Positions 1-6,260 of a stretch of DNA of 15,486 nucleotides are shown in pieces. The notes beneath the pieces were generated by a model. That model saw nothing but the letters and a program-made list of their open reading frames with translations. It did no database searches and was not told where the DNA came from. The DNA comes from Chloroflexota bacterium (lineage in GTDB: Bacteria > Chloroflexota > Anaerolineae > Anaerolineales > UBA11858), in contig DAOUWT010000031.1 of NCBI GenBank assembly GCA_030666985.1, forward strand, positions 1-15,486. The letters are read 5' to 3'. Made by a program: the position numbers and the translations under genes. Numbering within the stretch: position 1 is the stretch's first letter; the number at the start of each line of letters is the position of its first letter.

Positions 1-1
1 G

Positions 2-262
2 TCTTTGCCCTCTGATAGGTATGCTGTCATTGATTTCGTTGAGTTTGTCTCCAATCCCAAACAAGTGATAACCCAGCTTTACGATCAATTTGGCCTGGAA
101 TTAGACGACGATTTTTCTGCCGTTCTCCAAGAGGCAACAGAAGAATCCCGCCAGCACAAAAGCAACCACGTTTACTCTTTGAGCGAGATAGGCTTTGATG
201 AAGAAACTTTGGAAAGGGAGTTTTCTCCTGTTTTGCGAGATTATGGGTTGGTAGATTGGTAG
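2..262 (+). CDS. Sulfotransferase family protein, C-terminal fragment (5' end outside window)
   Basis: The reading frame is open from the left edge, so the true start lies upstream and only about the last 86 residues are seen. They resemble the C-terminus of PAPS-dependent sulfotransferases of the Sulfotransfer_3 type. A 'RYAVIDFVEFVSNP' strand-helix segment fits the usual 'vryEdLv.dP' region, followed by an acidic helix and a 'YSLSEIGFDEETLEREF' tail like the family's final helix. The PAPS-binding P-loop region would be upstream and cannot be checked. Such enzymes sulfate glycans, lipids or peptides; the substrate cannot be told. The last codons (GLVDW-stop) lie inside a run of GATTGGTAG-like words, so the natural C-terminus may have been rewritten by the repeat. 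Family assignment rests on a short fragment. Confidence 0.6.
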   Translation, partial: SLPSDRYAVIDFVEFVSNPKQVITQLYDQFGLELDDDFSAVLQEATEESRQHKSNHVYSLSEIGFDEETLEREFSPVLRDYGLVDW

Positions 263-278
263 ATTGGTGGATTGGTTT
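245..278 (+). repeat. G/T-rich word repeat overlapping the stop codon
   Basis: Four near-copies of a GATTGGT word follow one another, spaced 8-9 bases apart. The first supplies the last codons and the TAG stop (260-262) of the sulfotransferase-like gene. The words are roughly the reverse complement of the CCAAT-containing words at 383-430 on the other side of the same spacer, so the two ends could pair across it. Confidence 0.7.
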
Positions 279-279
279 A

Positions 280-382
280 CTAATACGCCCCCCGGCCCCC
301 AAGTCTGGGGGAGTACATTTCCACCAGTTTGCTAATACGCTCCCCGGCCCCCAAGCCTGGGGGAGTACATTTCCACCAGTTT
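280..382 (+). repeat. Two tandem ~52-bp repeats, each with a perfect hairpin
   Basis: Unit 1 (280-330) and unit 2 (332-382) are nearly identical 51-mers separated by one base, differing at only about two positions. Each has a perfect 6-bp stem CCCCCA/TGGGGG closing a four-base loop (AGTC or AGCC), followed by the same tail GAGTACATTTCCACCAGTTT. There is no T-tract after either stem, so a classical intrinsic terminator is not supported. The duplication lies in the spacer between the sulfotransferase-like gene and the next CDS. Confidence 0.85.
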
Positions 383-430
383 CCCAGTCTACCAATTTCC
401 CAGTATACCAATTTCCCAGTATACCAATAC
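383..430 (+). repeat. Three tandem 16-bp words before a start codon
   Basis: Units at 383-398, 399-414 and 415-430 follow the pattern CCCAGTMTACCAATTT, with the last unit degenerate at its end. They finish eight bases before the ATG at 439. The only G in each unit is in CAGT, so the presumed 5' leader is almost G-free on the sense strand and no Shine-Dalgarno is present. Confidence 0.85.
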
Positions 431-438
431 CCAACACT

Positions 439-2166
439 ATGGAACGAACAGTCCCCTACACAGCCTCAGAAGAAGTTGAACTTTATCTGAGAACATATTA
501 CTCTCTCTTACGAACCACAGACGCCATTCAGATTCGCACCTTGGAAGAAGTTCATTCTGGGATGGGGTCTCTTCTCCATTCCCGCGCCAGAGGTGAATCG
601 CCAGACATGTCGGCTTTCATTTACGCCTTGCTGCGCCTCCCGGATTGTGTCCGCCATGTGGACGAAGTCGTCCTGGGGCAAAGCTTGAGCGTCTTTCGGC
701 AAACGGGCGTAGGGGATGTTACCCGGTGGGAGACGGTTTCCGCGCGGGCCAGGCGCCGCCGCTGCTTTTATAATGAAGAAGAAAAGCTAATGGCCTGCAT
801 CATTGCCAGTCGCTCCGATATTGACGACATTATTCCCTTGTTAACGGCCTATCAAATCGAATGGAATAAATTGCATCGTCTCTTGCAACACGTTCCCGAT
901 GAGGTTTGTCGCACTAGTCTAAGAGGGGACGCATCCCGAGCGTGGAAAGCCTACCGAAAACTGGCAGAAGCCCTCAATATATCTGTAGAAGACATGGAAC
1001 GCTGGCACACAATTTGGGGGCAGGATTTTGCTACACGTTTACAGGAAGTTAAGGATCACCAGCAGCGTTTTAGAGTGCGTTTGCTCAGCGGCTCTCTAGT
1101 TGAATATAACCGCGCCACAGATGCCTGGTGGAGCAATATTGCCGAAGCTGTTCCAGATTTATTATCGCGCCCCATTTATTTTATTTCTAGCAACACCCAC
1201 AGCCTCACTAACCTCCTCTCTGGGTTTGCCCTTCAAAACAAGAAGGAAATCCAAGCATTTTTGCGACAAGATGGTCATGAGCAGCTCCTGGAAGAATGGA
1301 GACAAATCCAATCTCAGCAGATTCCCTCTAGCGAGGAGAACTTCTTATATTATGTTTTCAAGAAATATCTCCAAAGCCCCAATGCCCCTGAAGTTTATGC
1401 CCGCCGGAGCGAGCATGAGGCCGCCTGTGGCATTGTCCGCGTAGATAGCGAACACTTCTTCGATGTAGATGCCCAAGTCTTTCCCCTTTCGCAGCTTAAC
1501 CCTGACTGGCTTGATCCCCGCGTTGCGGGCGATGATGAAGATTTGAGCTTCCTGCGCGAAAGTGACGCTCTGATACTGAATATTGACTATCCCCTGGGAT
1601 TGTCGGCCTACAACATCCTCATGGAAGTCGCCGAGCACGTGGGCAAGATTCTCGGTGTATACATCATGGGAAAAGCAGCCACGCTCAACGGCGTGATCGG
1701 GGACGTGATGATCCCCTACGTGGTACACGATGAACACTCCCGGAACACGTATTTATGCCCCACGGCTTTTTCAGCAGCGGATGTCACTCCCCACCTGAAC
1801 TACGGGACAGTGCTAGATAACCAAAAAGCGGTCACCGTGCGGGGAACATTTCTGCAAAACCGGTCTTATATGGATGTCTTCTACCGCGAGGGATACACGG
1901 ACATCGAAATGGAAGCCGGCCCCTACCTTTCGGCGGTTTATGAAATGTTCCGTCCCAAACGCCATCCCGTAGACGAAATTATCACCCTCGACAGAATCCC
2001 CTTTGACCTGGGACTTTTGCACTACGCCTCAGATACCCCCCTGCACAAGGGGAGTAATCTGGGAGCGGGAACTCTCTCATACTACGGCATGGATCCCACT
2101 TACGCCACCTCCCTGGCCATCATGCGCCGCATCATTACTCTGGAGAAAAAGAGAACTCAAGAATAG
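439..2166 (+). CDS. Uncharacterised protein with nucleoside-phosphorylase-like C-terminal half (possibly DUF6909 family)
   Basis: This 575-residue protein has no signal peptide or clear membrane segment. An in-frame extension exists upstream to 256, but it only translates spacer repeats; MERTVPY at 439 is the first credible start. Residues 1-320 are helical, with an arginine cluster at 104-108 and no motif I recognise. The C-terminal part looks like the nucleoside phosphorylase (PNP/UDP) fold. 'MGKAATLNGVIGDVMIP' (410-426) resembles the family's 'GkaG.L.....GDvviP' strand-loop, and 'DIEMEAGPYLSAVYE' (488-502) resembles the ribose-binding 'vEMEaAa' motif. A conserved-looking tail 'HKGSNLGAGTLSYYGMD' (536-552) is not part of that fold as I know it. 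I recall a Chloroflexi family named DUF6909 with this look, but cannot confirm it. It could act on nucleosides or bind them as a sensor; catalysis is unproven. No Shine-Dalgarno precedes the start. Confidence 0.7.
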   Translation: MERTVPYTASEEVELYLRTYYSLLRTTDAIQIRTLEEVHSGMGSLLHSRARGESPDMSAFIYALLRLPDCVRHVDEVVLGQSLSVFRQTGVGDVTRWETVSARARRRRCFYNEEEKLMACIIASRSDIDDIIPLLTAYQIEWNKLHRLLQHVPDEVCRTSLRGDASRAWKAYRKLAEALNISVEDMERWHTIWGQDFATRLQEVKDHQQRFRVRLLSGSLVEYNRATDAWWSNIAEAVPDLLSRPIYFISSNTHSLTNLLSGFALQNKKEIQAFLRQDGHEQLLEEWRQIQSQQIPSSEENFLYYVFKKYLQSPNAPEVYARRSEHEAACGIVRVDSEHFFDVDAQVFPLSQLNPDWLDPRVAGDDEDLSFLRESDALILNIDYPLGLSAYNILMEVAEHVGKILGVYIMGKAATLNGVIGDVMIPYVVHDEHSRNTYLCPTAFSAADVTPHLNYGTVLDNQKAVTVRGTFLQNRSYMDVFYREGYTDIEMEAGPYLSAVYEMFRPKRHPVDEIITLDRIPFDLGLLHYASDTPLHKGSNLGAGTLSYYGMDPTYATSLAIMRRIITLEKKRTQE

Positions 2167-2260
2167 AACGCGGATTACGCTGATTTAACGGATTTTCGCG
2201 GATTTTTTTTATTGTTTTATCCGCGCTCATCCGCCGCATCCGTGTCATCTGCGTTCTATT
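2162..2260. repeat. 99-bp palindromic element overlapping the upstream stop codon
   Basis: The terminal inverted repeats AATAGAACGCGGAT (2162-2175) and ATCTGCGTTCTATT (2247-2260) match at 13 of 14 positions. A second, perfect inner pair is CGCGGAT (2197-2203) with ATCCGCG (2219-2225). The interior carries several GGAT/ATCC words and a T-rich centre. The left arm contains the TAG stop (2164-2166) of the preceding gene, so insertion or extension of the element fixed that C-terminus. Elements of this word type are widely dispersed in environmental bacterial genomes. It may also fold as RNA between the two genes. Confidence 0.75.
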
Positions 2261-2276
2261 AAGATCAGGAGAAAAT

Positions 2277-4487
2277 ATGAATGCCATCGGAAAATCAATC
2301 AAACGCATTGACGCCCGCGCAAAAGTAACCGGCGAAGCCTTATACCCGGCCGACATTGACCTCCCCAACCAGGCCCACATGAAAATCCTCTTCGCCCGGC
2401 GCCCGCACGCCATCGTGAAAGCTATTGATACCGGCGCGGCGGAGGCCCTGGATGGCGTGCTGGCCGTATTCACCGCCAAAGACGTCCCCGTCAATGAATA
2501 TGGACTCATGAAGCCCGATCAACCGGTTCTTTGCGGCCCAGGCAGCCAGAAGCCCTACACCGACCGCGTCCGCTTTGTGGGGGATCAAGTGGCCCTTGTG
2601 GTGGCCGAAAGCGAAGCCATCGCCGAACGCGCCCGGGACTTGATTCACGTTGAATACGAGGATTTGCCCACCCTCACCGACCCCGTCGCCGCCGCGCAGA
2701 ACGACGCCCTTTTGCTCCATCCCGACCAAAACTCCAACATCATGGACGCTAAACGCATCCGCAAAGGCGATGTGGGTAAAGGCTTCGCCGAGGCGGACGT
2801 CATCATCGAGGCCGAATACCGCACCCCCGTCCAGGAACACGCCTACTTGCAGCCCGAAGCCGGATTGGCCTACATTGACGAAGAGGGGCGTGTCACAGTC
2901 GTGGCTGCCGGCCAATGGGCGCACGAAGAGCGCGAGCAAATTGCCCATTCCCTGGGGCTAAAAGAAGAACAAGTGCGCGTCATCCACCCCGCCATGGGAG
3001 GCGCGTTTGGCGGGCGGGAAGATGTCTCTATCCAAATTGTGCTGGGGCTGGCCGTCTGGCGTCTGCATCAGCGCGGCATCCACCGCCCCGTAAAAATTGT
3101 CTGGAGCCGTGAGGAATCCATTATCGGCCACTATAAGCGGCACGCCTACATCATGAAAGCCAAATGGGGCGCAAAGGCAGATGGCACGCTCACCGCCGCC
3201 GAGGTTGACATCACCGCCGATGGCGGAGCCTACATGTACACCTCCAACAAAGTCCTCGGCAACGCCACCATCATGTGTACCGGCCCCTACAAAATCCCCC
3301 ACGTCAAGGTGGATGCCCGCGCCGTTTGCACCAATCACATCCCCGGCGGCGCATTTCGGGGATTTGGCGCCCCGCAGGGAGCTTTTTTGGCCGAATCTCA
3401 AATGAACAAACTAGCCCAAGCCCTGGATTTAGACCCGGTGGAAATGCGTATGAGAAATCTTTTGGGGGATGATGACCTGACCTCTGTGCAGACTCCGCTC
3501 CCCGGACGTGTGCCTCTCCCCAGCGTGGTGGCGCGGACGGCTGGGGGCGCGGGGTGGCTCAAAGGGGAGCGTGGCTGGCATCGTGAACGCTCCAACGTTG
3601 AAAGTTCTAACGTTAAACACGGCATAGGTTTTGCGTGCGGACTTAAGAACGTCGGCTTTTCTTTCGGCTACCCTGAGAACTGCACCGCCATCGTGGAAAT
3701 CCACGGGGACACCGAGATTGAACGCGTCGTAATCCGGCACGCGGCTGCGGAGGTCGGCCAAGGAACACACACGGCCATCTCCCAAATGACGGCAGAAGCG
3801 GTCGGAGTCCCCTTCGAGAAAGTCGAGTTCATCGGCGCCGATACCGGCGAGGCTGAGAACTCCGGCAGCGTTTCCGCCTCGCGGATGACCTTCATGGCCG
3901 GCAACTCCGTGCGGGGAGCAGTGGAGGGCGCTCTGGAAAAATGGGAAGCGGGGGAACGTCCCGCCATTTGCACCTACACTTACCTCGCCCCGCCCACCGA
4001 GAATTTCGACCCCGAAACCGGCAAATGTAGCCCCAATTTTTCTTATGGCTACATGGCCCAATCCGTAGAAGTGGAAGTAGATACCGAAACCGGGCAAATC
4101 CGCGTCCTGGACGTGGTCTCCGGCGACGATGTGGGGAAAGCCATCAACCCCCAGCAAATAGAAGGCCAAATAGAGGGTGGCGTGGTTCAGGCCCTGGGCT
4201 ACGCGCTCCTCGAAAACTTCATCCAAGAAGACGGCTACCCGCTCACCACCGCCTTATCCACCTACCTGATTCCCACCGTGCTAGACATCCCCGATCGGGT
4301 GCAATCCCTCATCATGGAATACCCCGACGAGAACGGCCCCTGGGGCGCACGCGGCGTGGGCGAAATGCCCTTCATCCCCACCGCCCCGGCCCTCATCGCC
4401 GCCGTCCACGACGCCACTGGAGTTTGGTTCGACGATTTCCCCCTCACCCCGGAGCGTGTCCTGCGTGGGTTGGGGAAAATACAGTAG
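2277..4487 (+). CDS. Molybdenum hydroxylase large subunit (xanthine dehydrogenase/aldehyde oxidase family)
   Basis: This 736-residue protein is a complete Mo-pterin-binding subunit. Residues 14-130 form the a/b hammerhead domain (KVTGEALYPADI). The Mo-binding part carries Q186 in QEHAYLQPE, GGAFGGRE (241-248), AFRGFGAPQ (359-367), EVGQGTHTA (492-500) and GVGE with the catalytic base E696. Enzymes of this family hydroxylate purines or aldehydes with water and pass electrons through a 2Fe-2S subunit to a FAD subunit. Neither partner is in the window, on either side or fused. By eye, E248 matches bovine XDH Glu802, but the position of purine-binding Arg880 appears to be N329, so classic xanthine specificity is doubtful. 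Positions about 438-449 (RSNVESSNVKHG) look like translated spacer repeat. An AGGAGA Shine-Dalgarno (2267-2272) fixes the start. Confidence 0.9.
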   Translation: MNAIGKSIKRIDARAKVTGEALYPADIDLPNQAHMKILFARRPHAIVKAIDTGAAEALDGVLAVFTAKDVPVNEYGLMKPDQPVLCGPGSQKPYTDRVRFVGDQVALVVAESEAIAERARDLIHVEYEDLPTLTDPVAAAQNDALLLHPDQNSNIMDAKRIRKGDVGKGFAEADVIIEAEYRTPVQEHAYLQPEAGLAYIDEEGRVTVVAAGQWAHEEREQIAHSLGLKEEQVRVIHPAMGGAFGGREDVSIQIVLGLAVWRLHQRGIHRPVKIVWSREESIIGHYKRHAYIMKAKWGAKADGTLTAAEVDITADGGAYMYTSNKVLGNATIMCTGPYKIPHVKVDARAVCTNHIPGGAFRGFGAPQGAFLAESQMNKLAQALDLDPVEMRMRNLLGDDDLTSVQTPLPGRVPLPSVVARTAGGAGWLKGERGWHRERSNVESSNVKHGIGFACGLKNVGFSFGYPENCTAIVEIHGDTEIERVVIRHAAAEVGQGTHTAISQMTAEAVGVPFEKVEFIGADTGEAENSGSVSASRMTFMAGNSVRGAVEGALEKWEAGERPAICTYTYLAPPTENFDPETGKCSPNFSYGYMAQSVEVEVDTETGQIRVLDVVSGDDVGKAINPQQIEGQIEGGVVQALGYALLENFIQEDGYPLTTALSTYLIPTVLDIPDRVQSLIMEYPDENGPWGARGVGEMPFIPTAPALIAAVHDATGVWFDDFPLTPERVLRGLGKIQ

Positions 4488-4553
4488 GCAGTTTTCAGTG
4501 TTCAGTAATCAGTCACAATACCCAATATCCAATACCAAATATCTAATACTCCA
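4488..4553 (+). repeat. Word-repeat spacer between hydroxylase and CDF genes
   Basis: Immediately after the TAG stop come TTCAGT/AATCAGT words (about 4494-4513). These are followed by CAATAC, CAATAT and AATACC words right up to the ATG at 4554. From 4513 to 4553 there is not one G. No Shine-Dalgarno or clear terminator is visible. The first part recurs at 9410-9427 after the GlyA-GcvT gene (GTGTTCAGTAAGCAGTCA). Confidence 0.7.
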
Positions 4554-5459
4554 ATGAAACAACGCGAACGCAAAGGCATTTTAGCCGTCAATATCGGATT
4601 AGGAGCCAATATCCTGCTGGCCGCCCTCAAAAGCAGCGTGGGGATATTTGCCCACAGCCCGGCCTTGCTAGCAGATGGCATCAACTCCACCGCCGATGTG
4701 GCCTACGGTATTGTTATCAACATCTTTGTCCGCCTGGCCGGAAAACCGCCCGACGCCGAACACCCCTACGGCCATTACCAGATGGAAAGCGTGGCTGCCG
4801 TGGTGGTGGGATCATTCGTGATCTCAACCGCCATTGCCATCTTCTGGGATGCGGTCAATAGCTTATACAATCTCTTCACCAAACAAACTGAAGCCACTCA
4901 AGTTTTATCAATTGCTTTGTGGGTCGCTTTGTTTACGGTGGTTTTCAAGATAGGATTAGCTATTTGGACAAGCAAAATAGGAAACGAGATCGAAAATGCC
5001 GCCGTTTTAGCCCTGGCCTACGATCATCGCAACGACATTTTTTCAGCACTAGCGGCTACGTTGGGCATTTTCTTTAACCGCATGGGATACCATTGGGTTG
5101 ACCCTCTGGCTGGCGGGGTTGTGGCTTTGGTTATTCTACAATCCGGGCTGGAGATCTTGCGGGACGCCACCGATGACCTAATGGACACTATCCCCGGAAA
5201 AACTTTGGCCGCAGAAATAACTGAATTAGTGGGGGCGATTGAGGGTATAGAACAAGTTGAAGAAATCCACATCCATCGTTTTGGCCCTTACCTCGTGGCC
5301 AACATCACCATTGGCGTAGATGGCTCCATAACCGTGACCAAAGGCGACCATATTGCCGACCAAGTTGAGGATGTTTTATTGGAGGAAGTTGAGTTTATGA
5401 AGCGCGTCCACGTTCATTATCATCCTGCGGGAAATATGCTTGACAGCGGCTCAAGATAG
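4554..5459 (+). CDS. Cation diffusion facilitator (CDF) family metal efflux transporter
   Basis: This 301-residue inner-membrane protein has six predicted helices (about 12-32, 35-60, 80-102, 117-140, 149-175, 183-203) and a cytosolic ferredoxin-like domain (about 212-291) ending in VHVHYHP. HPYGHYQME (70-78) matches the CDF loop motif HPYGHgk.E. CDFs export Zn, Mn, Fe or related divalent ions in exchange for protons as dimers. The transport site is the informative part. TM2 carries N44xxxD48 (NSTAD) and TM5 carries D157xxxD161 (DHRND), where zinc exporters such as YiiP have D/HxxxD and HxxxD. A histidine-poor site of this kind fits manganese-type CDFs better than zinc-type. The gene follows G-free words with no Shine-Dalgarno; its last codons hold the -35 of the mazEF promoter. 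Confidence 0.92.
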   Translation: MKQRERKGILAVNIGLGANILLAALKSSVGIFAHSPALLADGINSTADVAYGIVINIFVRLAGKPPDAEHPYGHYQMESVAAVVVGSFVISTAIAIFWDAVNSLYNLFTKQTEATQVLSIALWVALFTVVFKIGLAIWTSKIGNEIENAAVLALAYDHRNDIFSALAATLGIFFNRMGYHWVDPLAGGVVALVILQSGLEILRDATDDLMDTIPGKTLAAEITELVGAIEGIEQVEEIHIHRFGPYLVANITIGVDGSITVTKGDHIADQVEDVLLEEVEFMKRVHVHYHPAGNMLDSGSR

Positions 5460-5467
5460 GCTATACT
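5440..5467 (+). promoter_or_regulatory. Predicted sigma70-type promoter of mazEF
   Basis: TTGACA (5440-5445) is a perfect -35 box. It is followed after 16 bases by TATACT (5462-5467), one base from the -10 consensus. The -35 lies within the last codons of the CDF gene. A second TATACT at 5473-5478 and TATACA at 5484-5489 repeat the -10 sequence in an 11-bp register. The first has the right spacing. Confidence 0.75.
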
Positions 5468-5493
5468 TGGGCTATACTTAGGCTATACACTAG
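5461..5493 (+). promoter_or_regulatory. Three 11-bp iterons overlapping the -10 box; candidate MazE/MazEF operator
   Basis: CTATACTTGGG, CTATACTTAGG and CTATACACTAG begin at 5461, 5472 and 5483, exactly 11 bases apart, close to one helical turn. They sit between the -35 box and the mazE Shine-Dalgarno and overlap the -10. MazE-family antitoxins repress their own operon by binding repeated sites in the promoter, so this is the natural operator candidate. Binding is inferred from position and periodicity only. Confidence 0.6.
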
Positions 5494-5514
5494 GCTGCTT
5501 TTAGGAGGAAGTTT

Positions 5515-5763
5515 ATGTTAACAAAAGTTCAAAAATGGGGTAATAGCCAAGGACTGCGTTTCCCCAAGACGATTTTAAAAGAAGTTGATATTCATGTCGG
5601 TGATGAGGTGAATATTTCTGTCCAGGCAGGGAAAATTATTATTGAAGCGGTGAACAGGGTGCATGGCAGGTATGACATCAAGGAGTTGATCGCTGAGATG
5701 CCTGCCGACTATCATGTGAGGGAGGTTGATTGGGGTATGCCTGTGGGAAAGGAAGAGTGGTAA
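5515..5763 (+). CDS. mazE: MazE-family antitoxin (SpoVT/AbrB fold)
   Basis: This 82-residue protein begins with the AbrB-like swapped-hairpin DNA-binding domain. KWGNSQGLRFPKTIL (7-21) matches the MazE signature 'kWGNSqgvRiPk.il', and VGDEVNISVQAGKIIIEAV (28-46) completes the domain. The acidic, tryptophan-containing tail (about 50-82, ending VDWGMPVGKEEW) is the likely MazF-neutralising segment. The protein should bind and inactivate the MazF encoded directly downstream and, as the complex, repress the shared promoter. A strong AGGAGG Shine-Dalgarno (5503-5508) lies six bases before the ATG. The stop codon abuts the mazF start, which favours coupled translation. The local sequence is more AT-rich than the flanking genes, as is common for mobile toxin-antitoxin cassettes. 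Confidence 0.93.
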   Translation: MLTKVQKWGNSQGLRFPKTILKEVDIHVGDEVNISVQAGKIIIEAVNRVHGRYDIKELIAEMPADYHVREVDWGMPVGKEEW

Positions 5764-6108
5764 ATGTCATCCTATATTCCCCAACGAGGTGACTTTGTCG
5801 TTTTGACCTTTGACCCTCAATCTGGACATGAACAAAAAGGTAGGCGCCCCGCACTGGTGATTTCCAATTATTTGTTTAATAAACATACGGGGTTGGCTAT
5901 TGCCTGCCCGATTACTAACACTTATAGAGGTGTACCATTCCATATTCCTGTACCAGTTAAGTCTTCGTTAACCGGTTATATTATGGTGGAACAGGTAAAA
6001 TCTATTGATTTTGTTAGCAGAGGAATTCAATTTATTGAAAAATCACCGCAGGCAACATTGATTGATGTGCTAGGAATTTTAGATGCGGCCGTTTATCAAA
6101 ACCCGTGA
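5764..6108 (+). CDS. mazF: MazF-family endoribonuclease toxin
   Basis: This 114-residue protein has the PemK/MazF fold. RGDFVVLTFDPQSGHEQKGR (8-27) followed by RPALVIS (28-34) is the family signature, and CPITNTYRG (48-56) follows. E23, R28 and T51 match E. coli MazF E24, R29 and T52, the residues used for RNA cleavage, so the toxin looks intact. MazF toxins cut single-stranded mRNA or rRNA at short motifs; the motif here cannot be predicted. The ATG follows the mazE stop without a gap, and a purine-rich AAAGGA at 5748-5753 could serve as the Shine-Dalgarno. Both genes should be transcribed from the iteron-containing promoter upstream. A later in-frame Met-containing frame over 6083-6301 is spacer translation, not a gene. 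Confidence 0.93.
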   Translation: MSSYIPQRGDFVVLTFDPQSGHEQKGRRPALVISNYLFNKHTGLAIACPITNTYRGVPFHIPVPVKSSLTGYIMVEQVKSIDFVSRGIQFIEKSPQATLIDVLGILDAAVYQNP

Positions 6109-6172
6109 TAGTGATTCTGTGCCATTTTGCTCTCTTGGGACTACAATTCACTTGTCTGACAATCGGAATCGG

Positions 6173-6249
6173 GGACTAGTGACTAGGGAACTAGTGATTA
6201 GGAAATCAAGGGAGCAGATAGACTACCCAACTACCAAACTACCCAACCA
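6173..6249 (+). repeat. Two-part word-repeat spacer before the GlyA-GcvT gene
   Basis: GACTAGTGACTAGGGAACTAGTGATTAGG-type words (about 6173-6203) are rich in G. They give way to CTACCCAACTACC-type words, with 28 G-free bases from 6222 to 6249. The first block recurs in the spacer at 11541-11575 upstream of the kinase gene. Between the mazF stop and 6173 I see no gene and no clear terminator. Confidence 0.7.
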
Positions 6250-6260
6250 GGAGACTAACC

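Noticed and set aside
280..430. CRISPR-like array
   Set aside because: The repeats are directly tandem with no unique spacers, and no cas gene is present.
27..437. Open frame of 136 codons on the minus strand across the left spacer
   Set aside because: It is antisense to the sulfotransferase end and to the repeats; composition reflects the repeats and there is no recognisable domain.
256..438. N-terminal extension of the 575-residue protein up to an ATG at 256
   Set aside because: It overlaps the end of the sulfotransferase-like gene and translates only tandem spacer repeats (including both hairpin units); the protein-like sequence begins at Met 439.
2197..2225. Intrinsic terminator from the CGCGGAT/ATCCGCG stem
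   Set aside because: The T-rich run is in the loop, not after the stem, so it lacks the usual terminator order; it fits the wider palindrome better.
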